Source: Flavobacterium seoulense (GTDB lineage Bacteria; Bacteroidota; Bacteroidia; Flavobacteriales; Flavobacteriaceae). Taken from it: DNA of 64,000 nt. The DNA lies in contig NZ_JNCA01000014.1 in NCBI RefSeq assembly GCF_000695795.1, positions 61,017-125,016 of the forward strand. The letters are read 5' to 3'. The position numbers and the translations under genes are program-made. A model generated the notes under the pieces. The model was given only the letters and a program-made list of their open reading frames with translations, did no database searches and was not told the DNA's origin. Every line of letters begins with the position of its first letter. Position 1 is the first letter of the stretch. Shown here piece by piece: positions 26,120 through 33,935 of the stretch.

Positions 26120-26210
26120 AAAAAGTGATTTTTACAAAAATAGCTGCCTCATTATTTAATCAAAAGTTTCATGGCTTGAATTAACATAACTTTATAATTG
26201 ACAAAACAAA

Positions 26211-26233
26211 GTTTCATTTTTTTTTGAAAGTTT
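26211..26233 (+). promoter_or_regulatory. Candidate operator 1, upstream of the GbsR/MarR-type regulator
   Basis: The dyad TTTCA, 8 T, TGAAA sits inside a block that runs on to AGTTTAAAA and matches the site at 26777-26805 almost base for base. It overlaps the putative -33 TTG of the regulator gene (26224-26226), so binding here would block its promoter. This suggests autoregulation. Confidence 0.6.
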
Positions 26234-26246
26234 AAAAACTTTTACT

Positions 26247-26254
26247 TACATTTG
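26247..26254 (+). promoter_or_regulatory. Candidate -7 element of the GbsR-type regulator gene
   Basis: TACATTTG matches TAnnTTTG, with a TTG 20 bases upstream at 26224-26226. The start codon is only 4 bases downstream of the element, so transcription would leave a very short leader. Confidence 0.5.
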
Positions 26255-26258
26255 AACT

Positions 26259-26762
26259 ATGGAATTCAAAGAAGCAAAAAATAAGTTCGTACAAACATGG
26301 GGAGCATTAGGCTCACAATGGGGCATTAATAAAACCATGGCACAAATTCATGCTTTATTAATGGTTTCTAACGAAGCTGTTTCTATGGAAGACATTATGG
26401 ACGAATTACAAATTTCCCGTGGTAATGCCAGCATGAACCTTAGAGCTTTAATGGATTGGGGAATTGTTTACAAAGAATATAAGGTGGGAGAAAGAAAAGA
26501 ATTCTTTACTGCCGAAAAAGATTTGGATGAATTAGCCGTAAAAATTTCAAGAGAAAGAAGCAAAAGAGAAATTAAACCCGTTCTTAAAATTCTAAAAGAA
26601 GTCTCGACATTTGAAGCAAACAATTCAGCTGAAGAAAAGCATTTTGTTGATCAAACGACCAAACTCTATGATTTTGTTTTAAAAGCCGACAATGTTTTGG
26701 ACAAAATCACTGAATACAAAGACAATTGGTTAACCAAATTAGTAGTTAAAATAATGAAATAA
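26259..26762 (+). CDS. GbsR/MarR family transcriptional regulator
   Basis: The 167-residue protein has a winged helix-turn-helix in residues about 20-90 (MAQIHALLMVSNEAVSMEDI, ELQISRGNASMNLRALMDWG, IVYKEYKVGERKEFFTAE), typical of GbsR/MarR-type regulators in Flavobacteria. The C-terminal part is helical and probably dimerises. Ligand unknown. An inverted repeat upstream of its own promoter recurs before the next gene, so it probably represses both itself and the three membrane-protein genes that follow. Confidence 0.87.
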   Translation: MEFKEAKNKFVQTWGALGSQWGINKTMAQIHALLMVSNEAVSMEDIMDELQISRGNASMNLRALMDWGIVYKEYKVGERKEFFTAEKDLDELAVKISRERSKREIKPVLKILKEVSTFEANNSAEEKHFVDQTTKLYDFVLKADNVLDKITEYKDNWLTKLVVKIMK

Positions 26763-26776
26763 AAATTTTTAAACAC

Positions 26777-26805
26777 AACTTTCATTTTTTTCTGAAAGTT
26801 TAAAA
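26777..26805 (+). promoter_or_regulatory. Candidate operator 2, upstream of the small membrane-protein operon
   Basis: Perfect 8-base arms AACTTTCA (26777-26784) and TGAAAGTT (26793-26800) flank an 8-base T-rich spacer. With the following TAAAA the block repeats the site at 26211-26236, with the same spacing. It ends about 13 bases before the next start codon. It could also be a weak terminator, but the duplication and position favour an operator. Confidence 0.6.
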
Positions 26806-26817
26806 TAAATTAGAATT

Positions 26818-27165
26818 ATGAAAAATATAAATTACTTAAATTACTTTTTTGTTGGAATTCCAATAGTACTCATCTTATTCGGTTATCTAACAAACCAAAG
26901 TTCAGGGAATCTTATTGGTTGCGGATTATTGTTTACGATACTTACAGGATTATTTCAAATTGTTATTGGTGCCAAAATGTTAATTGATGAACCAAATGAT
27001 AAAATGCTTCAAGCCTACATTATATCAGTAATTCTTTTTTTTACGATATGGGTTTTCAATGGTTTAATTCTTTACAGTGATATTTTATATTTTATCCTAT
27101 TATTTATACCGCCCATGCTAGCAATATATCTTACAATAATAATTCATAAAAAAGCAAACAAATGA
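26818..27165 (+). CDS. Small integral membrane protein of unknown function
   Basis: The 115-residue protein is nearly all hydrophobic, with four predicted transmembrane segments (about residues 9-25, 33-52, 66-85 and 88-110) and short polar loops. No motif is recognised. Its stop overlaps the start of the next gene by 4 bases, so translation is coupled. The position right after a GbsR-type regulator and its probable operator suggests that it is regulated by that protein. Confidence 0.65.
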   Translation: MKNINYLNYFFVGIPIVLILFGYLTNQSSGNLIGCGLLFTILTGLFQIVIGAKMLIDEPNDKMLQAYIISVILFFTIWVFNGLILYSDILYFILLFIPPMLAIYLTIIIHKKANK

Positions 27166-27509
27166 ATCTCAACATCATTGCATATATATTCTATCTCAGC
27201 ATTACGATTTTTATTATTCTGCGAGTTGGAAAAATATGCTATAAAAATGGAAATATTTTTGTTTCTGAATTGATTCCGAATCATTCGGATATATGTCAAA
27301 AAATCAATCAGGTTTTACTTTTAGGTTATTATCTGCTGAATATTGGCTACTGCGCTATGACATTAATTTCCTGGCAAAAAATTTTATCATTTGCCCAACT
27401 AATTGAAACTATAGGGACCAAAACAGCAATTATCATCTTTATCATTTCACTTTTACATTATTTCAACATCATCATCTTAACCAAATACATTCATAAATTA
27501 ATTCAATAA
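27162..27509 (+). CDS. Small integral membrane protein, paralogue of the next gene
   Basis: The 115-residue protein has about three hydrophobic segments. Its middle part (ICYKNGNIFVSELIP, then INQVLLLGYYLLNIGYCAMTL) aligns with LFKNSKVYMMDIFRG and KLFETGFYLLNLGFALMIL of the following protein, so the two are diverged paralogues. No known domain is recognised. It is translationally coupled to the upstream gene. Confidence 0.65.
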   Translation: MNLNIIAYIFYLSITIFIILRVGKICYKNGNIFVSELIPNHSDICQKINQVLLLGYYLLNIGYCAMTLISWQKILSFAQLIETIGTKTAIIIFIISLLHYFNIIILTKYIHKLIQ

Positions 27510-27527
27510 TATTTAAAATCAAATATC

Positions 27528-27893
27528 ATGGAAACTACAAAAATTTTAATCGGTTACAGTATTTATTTACCAATTGCATTATTCCTTACTTATTATGTTT
27601 CTAAAACTTTATTTAAAAACAGTAAAGTATATATGATGGACATTTTTAGAGGACGCGAAGAAATTGCCGACGCAACAAATAAACTTTTCGAAACTGGATT
27701 CTACTTACTTAATTTGGGTTTTGCTTTGATGATTTTAAAAATGAATTTATACAATAACAGCTATCAATTACTTATTGAAACATTAAGTTATAAAATTGGC
27801 GGATTCACTATTTATTTAGGAATAATGCTTTTTCTAAACTTATATTTCTTTTTTAGAGGAAAAAGAAAAGCGAAAGAAGCAACAGCCAATTAA
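27528..27893 (+). CDS. Small integral membrane protein of unknown function
   Basis: The 121-residue protein has three hydrophobic segments (residues about 7-25, 53-70 and 88-108) and a basic C-terminal tail (FRGKRKAKEA). It shares the core pattern GFYLLNLGF with its upstream neighbour. It is probably the last gene of the regulator operon, since a strong terminator follows. Function unknown. Confidence 0.7.
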   Translation: METTKILIGYSIYLPIALFLTYYVSKTLFKNSKVYMMDIFRGREEIADATNKLFETGFYLLNLGFALMILKMNLYNNSYQLLIETLSYKIGGFTIYLGIMLFLNLYFFFRGKRKAKEATAN

Positions 27894-27916
27894 ATTTTAA
27901 ATATTAAAATTAATTC

Positions 27917-27948
27917 AAACCGAAGTAAAAATGCTTCGGTTTTTTTTT
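27917..27948. terminator. Bidirectional hairpin terminator of the small-protein operon
   Basis: Arms AAACCGAAG (27917-27925) and CTTCGGTTT (27934-27942) continue into a T run. The stem sequence is the same as in the hairpins at 18604 and 24801. Confidence 0.85.
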
Positions 27949-28760
27949 CAGAAAAAAACCACCATTAACCACCACAGAATAGGAATACTTTCAACCCAAA
28001 AAGAAGTGTAATATTTTGATCTATTTGTATTCGAAAAAATTAAAAAAAGTGACAACATCACAACCAGAATCAAATTGACTACCAATTGTTTTTGGATAAA
28101 ATTATTTTTTAAAAGTTCTAAAAAATAAAAAGGAATAAGCAATAGCAAACCTAATATTTTTGTTCGCTTCACTCCTATTTGCTGTGGAACGGTTTTTAAA
28201 TGCGGATCATCATTAGCCAAATCGATAATTTCAAATACCAAGACCAAATTAAAAATCAATATAAATCGCTGAATGCATTTTATAAAAAAATCCTGTCCTA
28301 AATCCTGATGTGCATTGACTAATGGCAACAACAAAGTAACTCCTACCCAACACAAGGAAACAATATAAATTTTGACTCCGGCCCAGTTGCGGGCATTTCT
28401 GCGATTAGGAAAAAAAGGAAGTGTGTATAAAAGTGTAAGAACCAAAACTCCAGCTGCAAAAAGCTGAGTAACCAACTGCAATTGGAAGAAATAATAGCCT
28501 CCAGCGAGAAAAGAAAAAAAGCTTAAAACAGCAATCATTTTCAGTTCGTTGCGCATCATTCTTTTTTTGGCTCTGGCCAATGCATCATATTTTACAAAAT
28601 TATATCCTACAATTGTTCCAAAAAATGAAAAAAGAGCGATCGATTCGTCATACGGAATTTCAAACATAAATTGCGTCATTCTTACCAAAGCATACACCGA
28701 TAAAGCAACGTGAATACTGGATTTAAGATAAAAATCAAAAAGGGCTTGAATACGAATCAT
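27948..28760 (-). CDS. UbiA-like polytopic membrane protein
   Basis: The 270-residue protein has about eight hydrophobic segments. The stretch EIIDLANDDPHLKTVPQQIG near residue 195 resembles the second aspartate-rich motif of UbiA-type prenyltransferases (D-x-x-D-D then K-T-x-P-x-x-x-G). The first motif, normally NDxxD, appears degenerate as NFVKYDALARAKKR. It may be a divergent prenyltransferase or a relative that has lost activity. Substrate unknown. It is convergent with the small-protein operon and divergent from gcvP. Confidence 0.6.
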   Translation of the reverse strand: MIRIQALFDFYLKSSIHVALSVYALVRMTQFMFEIPYDESIALFSFFGTIVGYNFVKYDALARAKKRMMRNELKMIAVLSFFSFLAGGYYFFQLQLVTQLFAAGVLVLTLLYTLPFFPNRRNARNWAGVKIYIVSLCWVGVTLLLPLVNAHQDLGQDFFIKCIQRFILIFNLVLVFEIIDLANDDPHLKTVPQQIGVKRTKILGLLLLIPFYFLELLKNNFIQKQLVVNLILVVMLSLFLIFSNTNRSKYYTSFWVESIPILWWLMVVFF

Positions 28761-28856
28761 CTAACAAAAATAATCATTTAAATAGAATATTTATAAATTC
28801 ATTTTGAAGACCTAAAATGATTATTAAAAAACAATGATTTAAAGCGGAATTATGTT

Positions 28857-28864
28857 TATTTTTG
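28857..28864 (+). promoter_or_regulatory. Candidate -7 element of gcvP
   Basis: TATTTTTG matches TAnnTTTG and lies 33 bases upstream of the gcvP start. No clear -33 TTG is seen at the usual spacing. Confidence 0.5.
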
Positions 28865-28897
28865 CGCCACGAAAAATAGAACCTTTTTTATATCTAC

Positions 28898-31747
28898 ATG
28901 AAAACAGATGCTTTTGCTTTAAGACACATAGGTCCAGAGGAATCAGACCTAGAAAAGATGTTAAAAACAATAGGAGTTGACTCGATTGAACAACTCATTT
29001 ATGAGACACTTCCGGATGATATACGTCTAAAAGCACCTCTAAATTTAGATCCTGAAATGACGGAATATGAATATTTAAAACATATTACGCTTTTAGGAAG
29101 TAAAAATAAAATGTTCAAAACCTACATTGGTTTAGGTTACAACCAAGCCATTGTTCCTGCGGTTATTCAGCGAAATGTATTCGAAAACCCGGGCTGGTAT
29201 ACGGCTTACACGCCTTATCAGGCTGAAATTGCACAGGGTCGTCTGGAAGCCATTTTAAATTTCCAAACTATGGTTATCGAATTAACCGGAATGGAAATCG
29301 CCAATGCTTCATTACTTGACGAAGGTACTGCTGCAGCCGAAGCTATGGCATTATTATTTGACGTAAGAACCAGAGAGCAAAAGAAAGCGAATGTTTGTAA
29401 ATTCTTTGTTTCAGAAGAAATTTTACCACAAACCTTATCGGTTTTACAAACGCGTTCTACACCTATTGGAGTGGAATTAGTAATAGGAAATCACGAAGAT
29501 TTTGACTTTTCTGATGAATTTTTCGGAGCTATTTTACAATATCCTGGAAAATTCGGTCAGATAAATGACTATACTGCTTTTATTGCAAAAGCTGCTGAAA
29601 ACAATATCAAAGTAGCTGTTGCTGCCGATATTTTAAGTTTAGCTAAATTAACTCCTCCGGGAGAAATGGGAGCTGCCGTGGTACTTGGAACTACACAACG
29701 CTTCGGAATTCCGTTGGGTTATGGCGGTCCTCACGCTGCTTATTTCGCTACTAAAGAAGAATACAAACGCTCAATGCCGGGAAGAATCATCGGTGTTACT
29801 GTTGACACCAATGGAAACCGCGCATTGCGTATGGCGTTGCAAACACGTGAGCAACACATTAAACGTGACAAAGCTACTTCAAACATTTGTACTGCACAGG
29901 TTTTATTATCGGTAATGGCAAGTATGTATGCTGTTTATCACGGACCGAGAGGATTGAAATATATTGCTAACAAAGTACATGCTTCGGCAGTAACATTAGC
30001 AAATACCTTAGCTAAATTAGGTTTCGAACAGACCAATACTGCTTTTTTCGACACTATAGTTATAAAAGCAGATGCTAAAAAAGTAAAAGAAATCGCAGAA
30101 GCAAACGAAGTGAATTTCTTTTATCCAAATGAAGATTCAGTTTCTATTTCGCTAAATGAAACTATCGGTTTTGCTGATTTGAATAAAGTGGTTTCTATTT
30201 TTGCTGCTGCAAAAGAATTAGCTACAATTACAATTAGCGAATTATCCGAAAACATTCATTTCCCTGAAAGCTTAATCAGAACTTCGACATTTTTACAGCA
30301 CGAAGTTTTCAATAAATACCATTCAGAAACTGCTTTGATGCGTTACATCAAAATGTTGGAGCGAAAAGATTTAGCACTAAATCACTCGATGATTTCGCTG
30401 GGATCTTGTACAATGAAACTGAATGCCGCAGCCGAAATGTTGCCTTTGAGTTCGCCAAGCTGGAACAGTATTCACCCTTTTGCTCCATTAGATCAGGCAA
30501 AAGGATACCAAAAAATGCTTTCTAAACTGGAAGAATACTTAAACGAAATTACCGGTTTTGCCGCTACGACTTTACAGCCTAACTCTGGTGCACAAGGAGA
30601 ATATGCAGGATTAATGGTAATTCAGGCATATCATGAATCAAGAGGAGATCACCATAGAAATATTGCTTTAATTCCATCATCGGCTCACGGAACCAATCCG
30701 GCTTCGGCAGCGATGGCAGGAATGAAAGTTGTGGTTACCAAAACATTAGAAAATGGAAATATTGACGTAGAAGATTTACGTGAAAAAGCTATTTTGCACA
30801 AAGACAATTTATCTTGTGTAATGATTACGTATCCATCAACTCATGGTGTTTACGAAAGTGCCATTAAAGAAATTACCCAAATCGTTCACGATAATGGAGG
30901 TCAGGTATATATGGATGGTGCTAACATGAATGCTCAGGTAGGATTAACAAACCCTGCAACTATTGGAGCCGATGTTTGTCACCTGAACTTACACAAAACC
31001 TTCGCTATTCCTCACGGAGGCGGAGGACCTGGTGTTGGACCAATTTGCGTTGCACCTCAATTAGCGCCGTTCTTGCCAACAAACCCAGTAGTTCCTACAG
31101 GTGGAGAAAATGCAATCACTGCAATTTCTGCTGCTCCTTGGGGATCGGCATTAGTTTGTTTAATTTCTTACGGATACATCAAAATGTTGGGTGCTGAAGG
31201 TTTAAAATCAGCTACGGAACACGCTATTTTGAATGCTAATTATATCAAAGAAAAATTAAGCGGTCATTACGATACTTTATATTCTGGCGAAATGGGTCGT
31301 GCGGCTCACGAAATGATTTTAGAATGTCGTCCTTTCAAACAAAAAGGAATAGAAGTAACTGATATCGCTAAGCGTTTGATGGATTATGGTTTCCATGCTC
31401 CTACAGTTTCTTTCCCGGTTGCCGGAACTTTAATGATCGAACCAACAGAAAGTGAAAACTTAGAAGAATTAGATCGTTTTTGCGAAGCGATGATTTCGAT
31501 TAGAAAAGAAATCGAAGCAGCTTCTATCGAAGATTCTAATAATGTTTTGAAAAATTCGCCTCATACTTTAGCAATGTTAACTACTGAAAACTGGGATTTC
31601 CCATACAGCAGAGAACAAGCCGCTTTCCCACTAGATTATATTGCCGAAAACAAATTCTGGCCTTCTGTACGCAGAGCTGATGATGCTTTTGGTGACAGAA
31701 ACTTAGTTTGTAGCTGTGCTCCTATCGAGGCTTACATGGAAAGTTAA
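28898..31747 (+). CDS. gcvP: Glycine dehydrogenase (decarboxylating), P-protein
   Basis: This is the PLP enzyme of the glycine cleavage system, which decarboxylates glycine and passes the aminomethyl group to lipoylated H-protein. At 949 residues it is the long, single-chain form. Visible motifs are RHIGPEE at the N-terminus, the catalytic PLP-binding HLNLHKTFAIPHGGGG with Lys700, and the second-half motif SLGSCTMKLNAAAEM. gcvT and gcvH are not in the window. The gene is monocistronic, followed by a hairpin terminator. Confidence 0.98.
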   Translation: MKTDAFALRHIGPEESDLEKMLKTIGVDSIEQLIYETLPDDIRLKAPLNLDPEMTEYEYLKHITLLGSKNKMFKTYIGLGYNQAIVPAVIQRNVFENPGWYTAYTPYQAEIAQGRLEAILNFQTMVIELTGMEIANASLLDEGTAAAEAMALLFDVRTREQKKANVCKFFVSEEILPQTLSVLQTRSTPIGVELVIGNHEDFDFSDEFFGAILQYPGKFGQINDYTAFIAKAAENNIKVAVAADILSLAKLTPPGEMGAAVVLGTTQRFGIPLGYGGPHAAYFATKEEYKRSMPGRIIGVTVDTNGNRALRMALQTREQHIKRDKATSNICTAQVLLSVMASMYAVYHGPRGLKYIANKVHASAVTLANTLAKLGFEQTNTAFFDTIVIKADAKKVKEIAEANEVNFFYPNEDSVSISLNETIGFADLNKVVSIFAAAKELATITISELSENIHFPESLIRTSTFLQHEVFNKYHSETALMRYIKMLERKDLALNHSMISLGSCTMKLNAAAEMLPLSSPSWNSIHPFAPLDQAKGYQKMLSKLEEYLNEITGFAATTLQPNSGAQGEYAGLMVIQAYHESRGDHHRNIALIPSSAHGTNPASAAMAGMKVVVTKTLENGNIDVEDLREKAILHKDNLSCVMITYPSTHGVYESAIKEITQIVHDNGGQVYMDGANMNAQVGLTNPATIGADVCHLNLHKTFAIPHGGGGPGVGPICVAPQLAPFLPTNPVVPTGGENAITAISAAPWGSALVCLISYGYIKMLGAEGLKSATEHAILNANYIKEKLSGHYDTLYSGEMGRAAHEMILECRPFKQKGIEVTDIAKRLMDYGFHAPTVSFPVAGTLMIEPTESENLEELDRFCEAMISIRKEIEAASIEDSNNVLKNSPHTLAMLTTENWDFPYSREQAAFPLDYIAENKFWPSVRRADDAFGDRNLVCSCAPIEAYMES

Positions 31748-31763
31748 TATAAAATTGATATTT

Positions 31764-31796
31764 AAAAATGCCTCGTTTCTTTCGGGGCATTTTTTT
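31764..31796 (+). terminator. Hairpin terminator of gcvP
   Basis: The stem AAAAATGCCTCG / CGGGGCATTTTT (one G-U pair) is followed by a T run just after the gcvP stop. Confidence 0.85.
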
Positions 31797-31898
31797 AACT
31801 CACACATAATTACCTTACTAAATATTTTTTATTCAATTACCACTCATAAATCAAAAATTAAAAGCAGTTGATTTTGAAAATTCTTTAAAAAATATCAG

Positions 31899-31906
31899 TA
31901 TTTTTG
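31899..31906 (+). promoter_or_regulatory. Candidate -7 element of the KAS III-like gene
   Basis: TATTTTTG matches TAnnTTTG, with a TTG at 31874-31876, 22 bases upstream. The leader to the start codon is about 80 bases, and no folded element is evident in it. Confidence 0.5.
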
Positions 31907-31987
31907 CCAATTGTATAGCAATTATTATTTCCTTATTGTTTTGAAAATAATATATTTCTGCTATCTTTTTTTAATAGAAATAATCTA

Positions 31988-33046
31988 ATGAAAATAAAAA
32001 TAACTGGAACAGGAAGTTATATCCCTGAAAGAATAATTTCTGATAAATACTTCGAACTTCATCAATTTCTAAATGAAGACGGAACTCCTATCAAGCAATC
32101 GAATGAAGTTATTATTAAAAAATTCAAAGCGATAACCGGAATCGAAGAAAGACGTTATGCCGAAAGCCAATACAACACTTCTGATTTAGCTTTTTTTGCT
32201 TCTCAAAAAGCGATTGAAAATGCAGGAATTGATCCTGAAACGATTGATTATATCATTTTTGCACATAATTTTGGTGATGTGAAATTTGGAACCGTTCAAT
32301 CAGATATGATTCCAAGTTTAGCCAGTCGTTTAAAAAACAAATTGCAGATTAAAAATCCAAAATGTGTCGCTTATGACCTTATTTTTGGTTGTCCGGGATG
32401 GGTTGAAGGAGTTTTGCAAGCCAATGCTTTTATAAAATCAGGAATGGCTAAACGTTGTTTGGTTATTGGTGCCGAAACACTTTCGAGAGTTGTTGATGAT
32501 CACGATCGCGACTCAATGATTTATTCTGACGGTGCCGGTGCTACAATTATTGAAGCTTCTGATAATGAAACCGGAATGCTTTCTTATGAAACGGCTTCGT
32601 TTACCGAAGAAGAAGCTGGATTTTTATTCTACGGAAAATCTTATCATCCAGGCTTAGATGCCAATACCAAATACATTAAAATGTATGGTAGAAAAATCTA
32701 TGAATTTGCCTTAAGTCAGGTTCCTGCAGCTATGAAAAGCTGTTTAGACAAAAGCGGAATTGCTATTGACGATGTCAAAAAAATTCTGATCCATCAGGCA
32801 AATGAAAAAATGGACGAAGCTATAGTAGATCGTTTTTACAAATTATACGATAAAACCGCTCCTGCTAACATTATGCCTATGAGTATTCACGATTTAGGAA
32901 ACAGCAGTGTAGCTACGGTTCCAACACTTTTTGATTTGATATTACAAGGACAAATTAAAGATCACGAAATCAACAAAGGCGATATTTTAATTTTTGCTTC
33001 TGTAGGAGCAGGAATGAATATCAATGCTTTTGTGTACCGATATTAA
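31988..33046 (+). CDS. 3-oxoacyl-ACP synthase III-like thiolase-fold enzyme
   Basis: The 352-residue protein has the KAS III layout. The active-site Cys135 lies in YDLIFGCPGWVEGVLQAN, His269 in KILIHQANEKMDEAI, and the Asn in IHDLGNSSVATVPTLF. These form the Cys-His-Asn triad that condenses an acyl-CoA with malonyl-ACP or a similar substrate. It is longer and more divergent than housekeeping FabH, and Flavobacteria carry several such paralogues, so it may serve another acyl product. It is monocistronic with its own promoter candidate and terminator. Confidence 0.88.
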   Translation: MKIKITGTGSYIPERIISDKYFELHQFLNEDGTPIKQSNEVIIKKFKAITGIEERRYAESQYNTSDLAFFASQKAIENAGIDPETIDYIIFAHNFGDVKFGTVQSDMIPSLASRLKNKLQIKNPKCVAYDLIFGCPGWVEGVLQANAFIKSGMAKRCLVIGAETLSRVVDDHDRDSMIYSDGAGATIIEASDNETGMLSYETASFTEEEAGFLFYGKSYHPGLDANTKYIKMYGRKIYEFALSQVPAAMKSCLDKSGIAIDDVKKILIHQANEKMDEAIVDRFYKLYDKTAPANIMPMSIHDLGNSSVATVPTLFDLILQGQIKDHEINKGDILIFASVGAGMNINAFVYRY

Positions 33047-33070
33047 TTGTTTTAAAATCTAAAATATAAG

Positions 33071-33106
33071 TCCGCAACCTAAATTATTTTAAGTTGCGGA
33101 TTTTTT
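33071..33106 (+). terminator. Hairpin terminator of the KAS III-like gene
   Basis: Arms TCCGCAAC (33071-33078) and GTTGCGGA (33093-33100) are followed by six T. Confidence 0.85.
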
Positions 33107-33129
33107 ATTAAAAAAGCTTAAAATATTCA

Positions 33130-33187
33130 ACCGCAAATTCGCAAATTAATTCATTTTTATATTTTTAAAAATTTGCGAATTTGCGGT
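33130..33187. repeat. Long perfect inverted repeat of GCAAATT words
   Basis: The arms ACCGCAAATTCGCAAATT (33130-33147) and AATTTGCGAATTTGCGGT (33170-33187) are perfectly complementary over 18 bases. Each arm is itself a near-tandem of CGCAAATT. It sits just after the KAS III terminator, so it is not needed to end that transcript. Confidence 0.85.
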
Positions 33188-33276
33188 ATGAAAAAAATTA
33201 AAGTCTAGGTCAAAACACATAAAGAGCAGACTCTTTTATACGTTATTTTAGACTAATAAAACACCAAAGAGCCATA

Positions 33277-33284
33277 TATCTTTG
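33277..33284 (+). promoter_or_regulatory. Candidate -7 element of the methyltransferase-like gene
   Basis: TATCTTTG matches TAnnTTTG and lies 33 bases upstream of the start codon at 33318. The -33 region has no clear TTG. Confidence 0.5.
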
Positions 33285-33317
33285 TACATTTGTGCCTGTT
33301 CAAAAACTCTATAAACA

Positions 33318-33839
33318 ATGTACGAAAAAACATTTCCTAATAAAAGATTCAAGCATACCTTAGATTTTTTAAAAAAGCATGTTGCTACTTCTGAAACTAT
33401 TTTTGATTTAGGAGTACCCAATCCTTTTTCTAAAATTATGACAGAAAATGGATATCAGGTAAAAAATACTACCGGCGAAGATTTAGACAAAGATCAAACC
33501 GCTTTACAAACTGAATCGTACACTGTTTTTACTGCTTTCGAAATTTTCGAACATTTATTGAATCCTTACACTGTTTTAGAAAACGTAAAATGCGATAAAT
33601 TGTTAATTTCAATTCCGTTACGCCTTTGGTTTTCTCCGGCTTATCGCAGTAAAACTGATATGTGGGACAGACATTATCATGAATTTGAAGACTGGCAGCT
33701 TGACTGGCTTTTAGAAAAAACAGGCTGGAAAATTACCGCAAGAGAAAAATTCACACATCCGGTTAAGAAATTTGGTTTTAGACCATTATTGCGTTATTTC
33801 ACTCCAAGATATTATATTGTTTTTGCAGAAAAAGTCTAA
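33318..33839 (+). CDS. Class I methyltransferase-like protein
   Basis: The 173-residue protein resembles a short SAM-dependent methyltransferase. ETIFDLGVPNPFSKIM stands where the glycine-rich SAM loop is expected, and AFEIFEHLLNPYTVLENV matches the FEHxxNP motif seen in the ubiE-like group. However, the loop has only one glycine, so SAM binding is uncertain. The C-terminal part is rich in aromatic and basic residues (GFRPLLRYFTPRYY). The family 2 glycosyltransferase gene is next on the same strand, after a long hairpin, which hints at a joint envelope-modifying role. Confidence 0.6.
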   Translation: MYEKTFPNKRFKHTLDFLKKHVATSETIFDLGVPNPFSKIMTENGYQVKNTTGEDLDKDQTALQTESYTVFTAFEIFEHLLNPYTVLENVKCDKLLISIPLRLWFSPAYRSKTDMWDRHYHEFEDWQLDWLLEKTGWKITAREKFTHPVKKFGFRPLLRYFTPRYYIVFAEKV

Positions 33840-33856
33840 AACAAATCTCAAAAATG

Positions 33857-33907
33857 AAATTCCAAATTCCAACTTGAAAACTAACTTCAATTTGGAATTT
33901 GGAATTT
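33857..33907. repeat. Perfect 16-base inverted repeat of CCAAATT words
   Basis: The arms AAATTCCAAATTCCAA (33857-33872) and TTGGAATTTGGAATTT (33892-33907) are perfect complements around a 19-base loop. Each arm is a tandem of AAATTCC. A short T/A-rich tract follows, so it could be a weak terminator or a stability hairpin. Confidence 0.8.
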
Positions 33908-33935
33908 TAAAAAACTGGAATTTTATTAAAAAAAT

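Noticed and set aside
26777..26805. Reading the dyad before 26818 as a rho-independent terminator of the regulator gene
   Set aside because: The stem is only 8 A/T-rich pairs without a downstream T run, and a near copy lies before the regulator's own promoter, which favours an operator.
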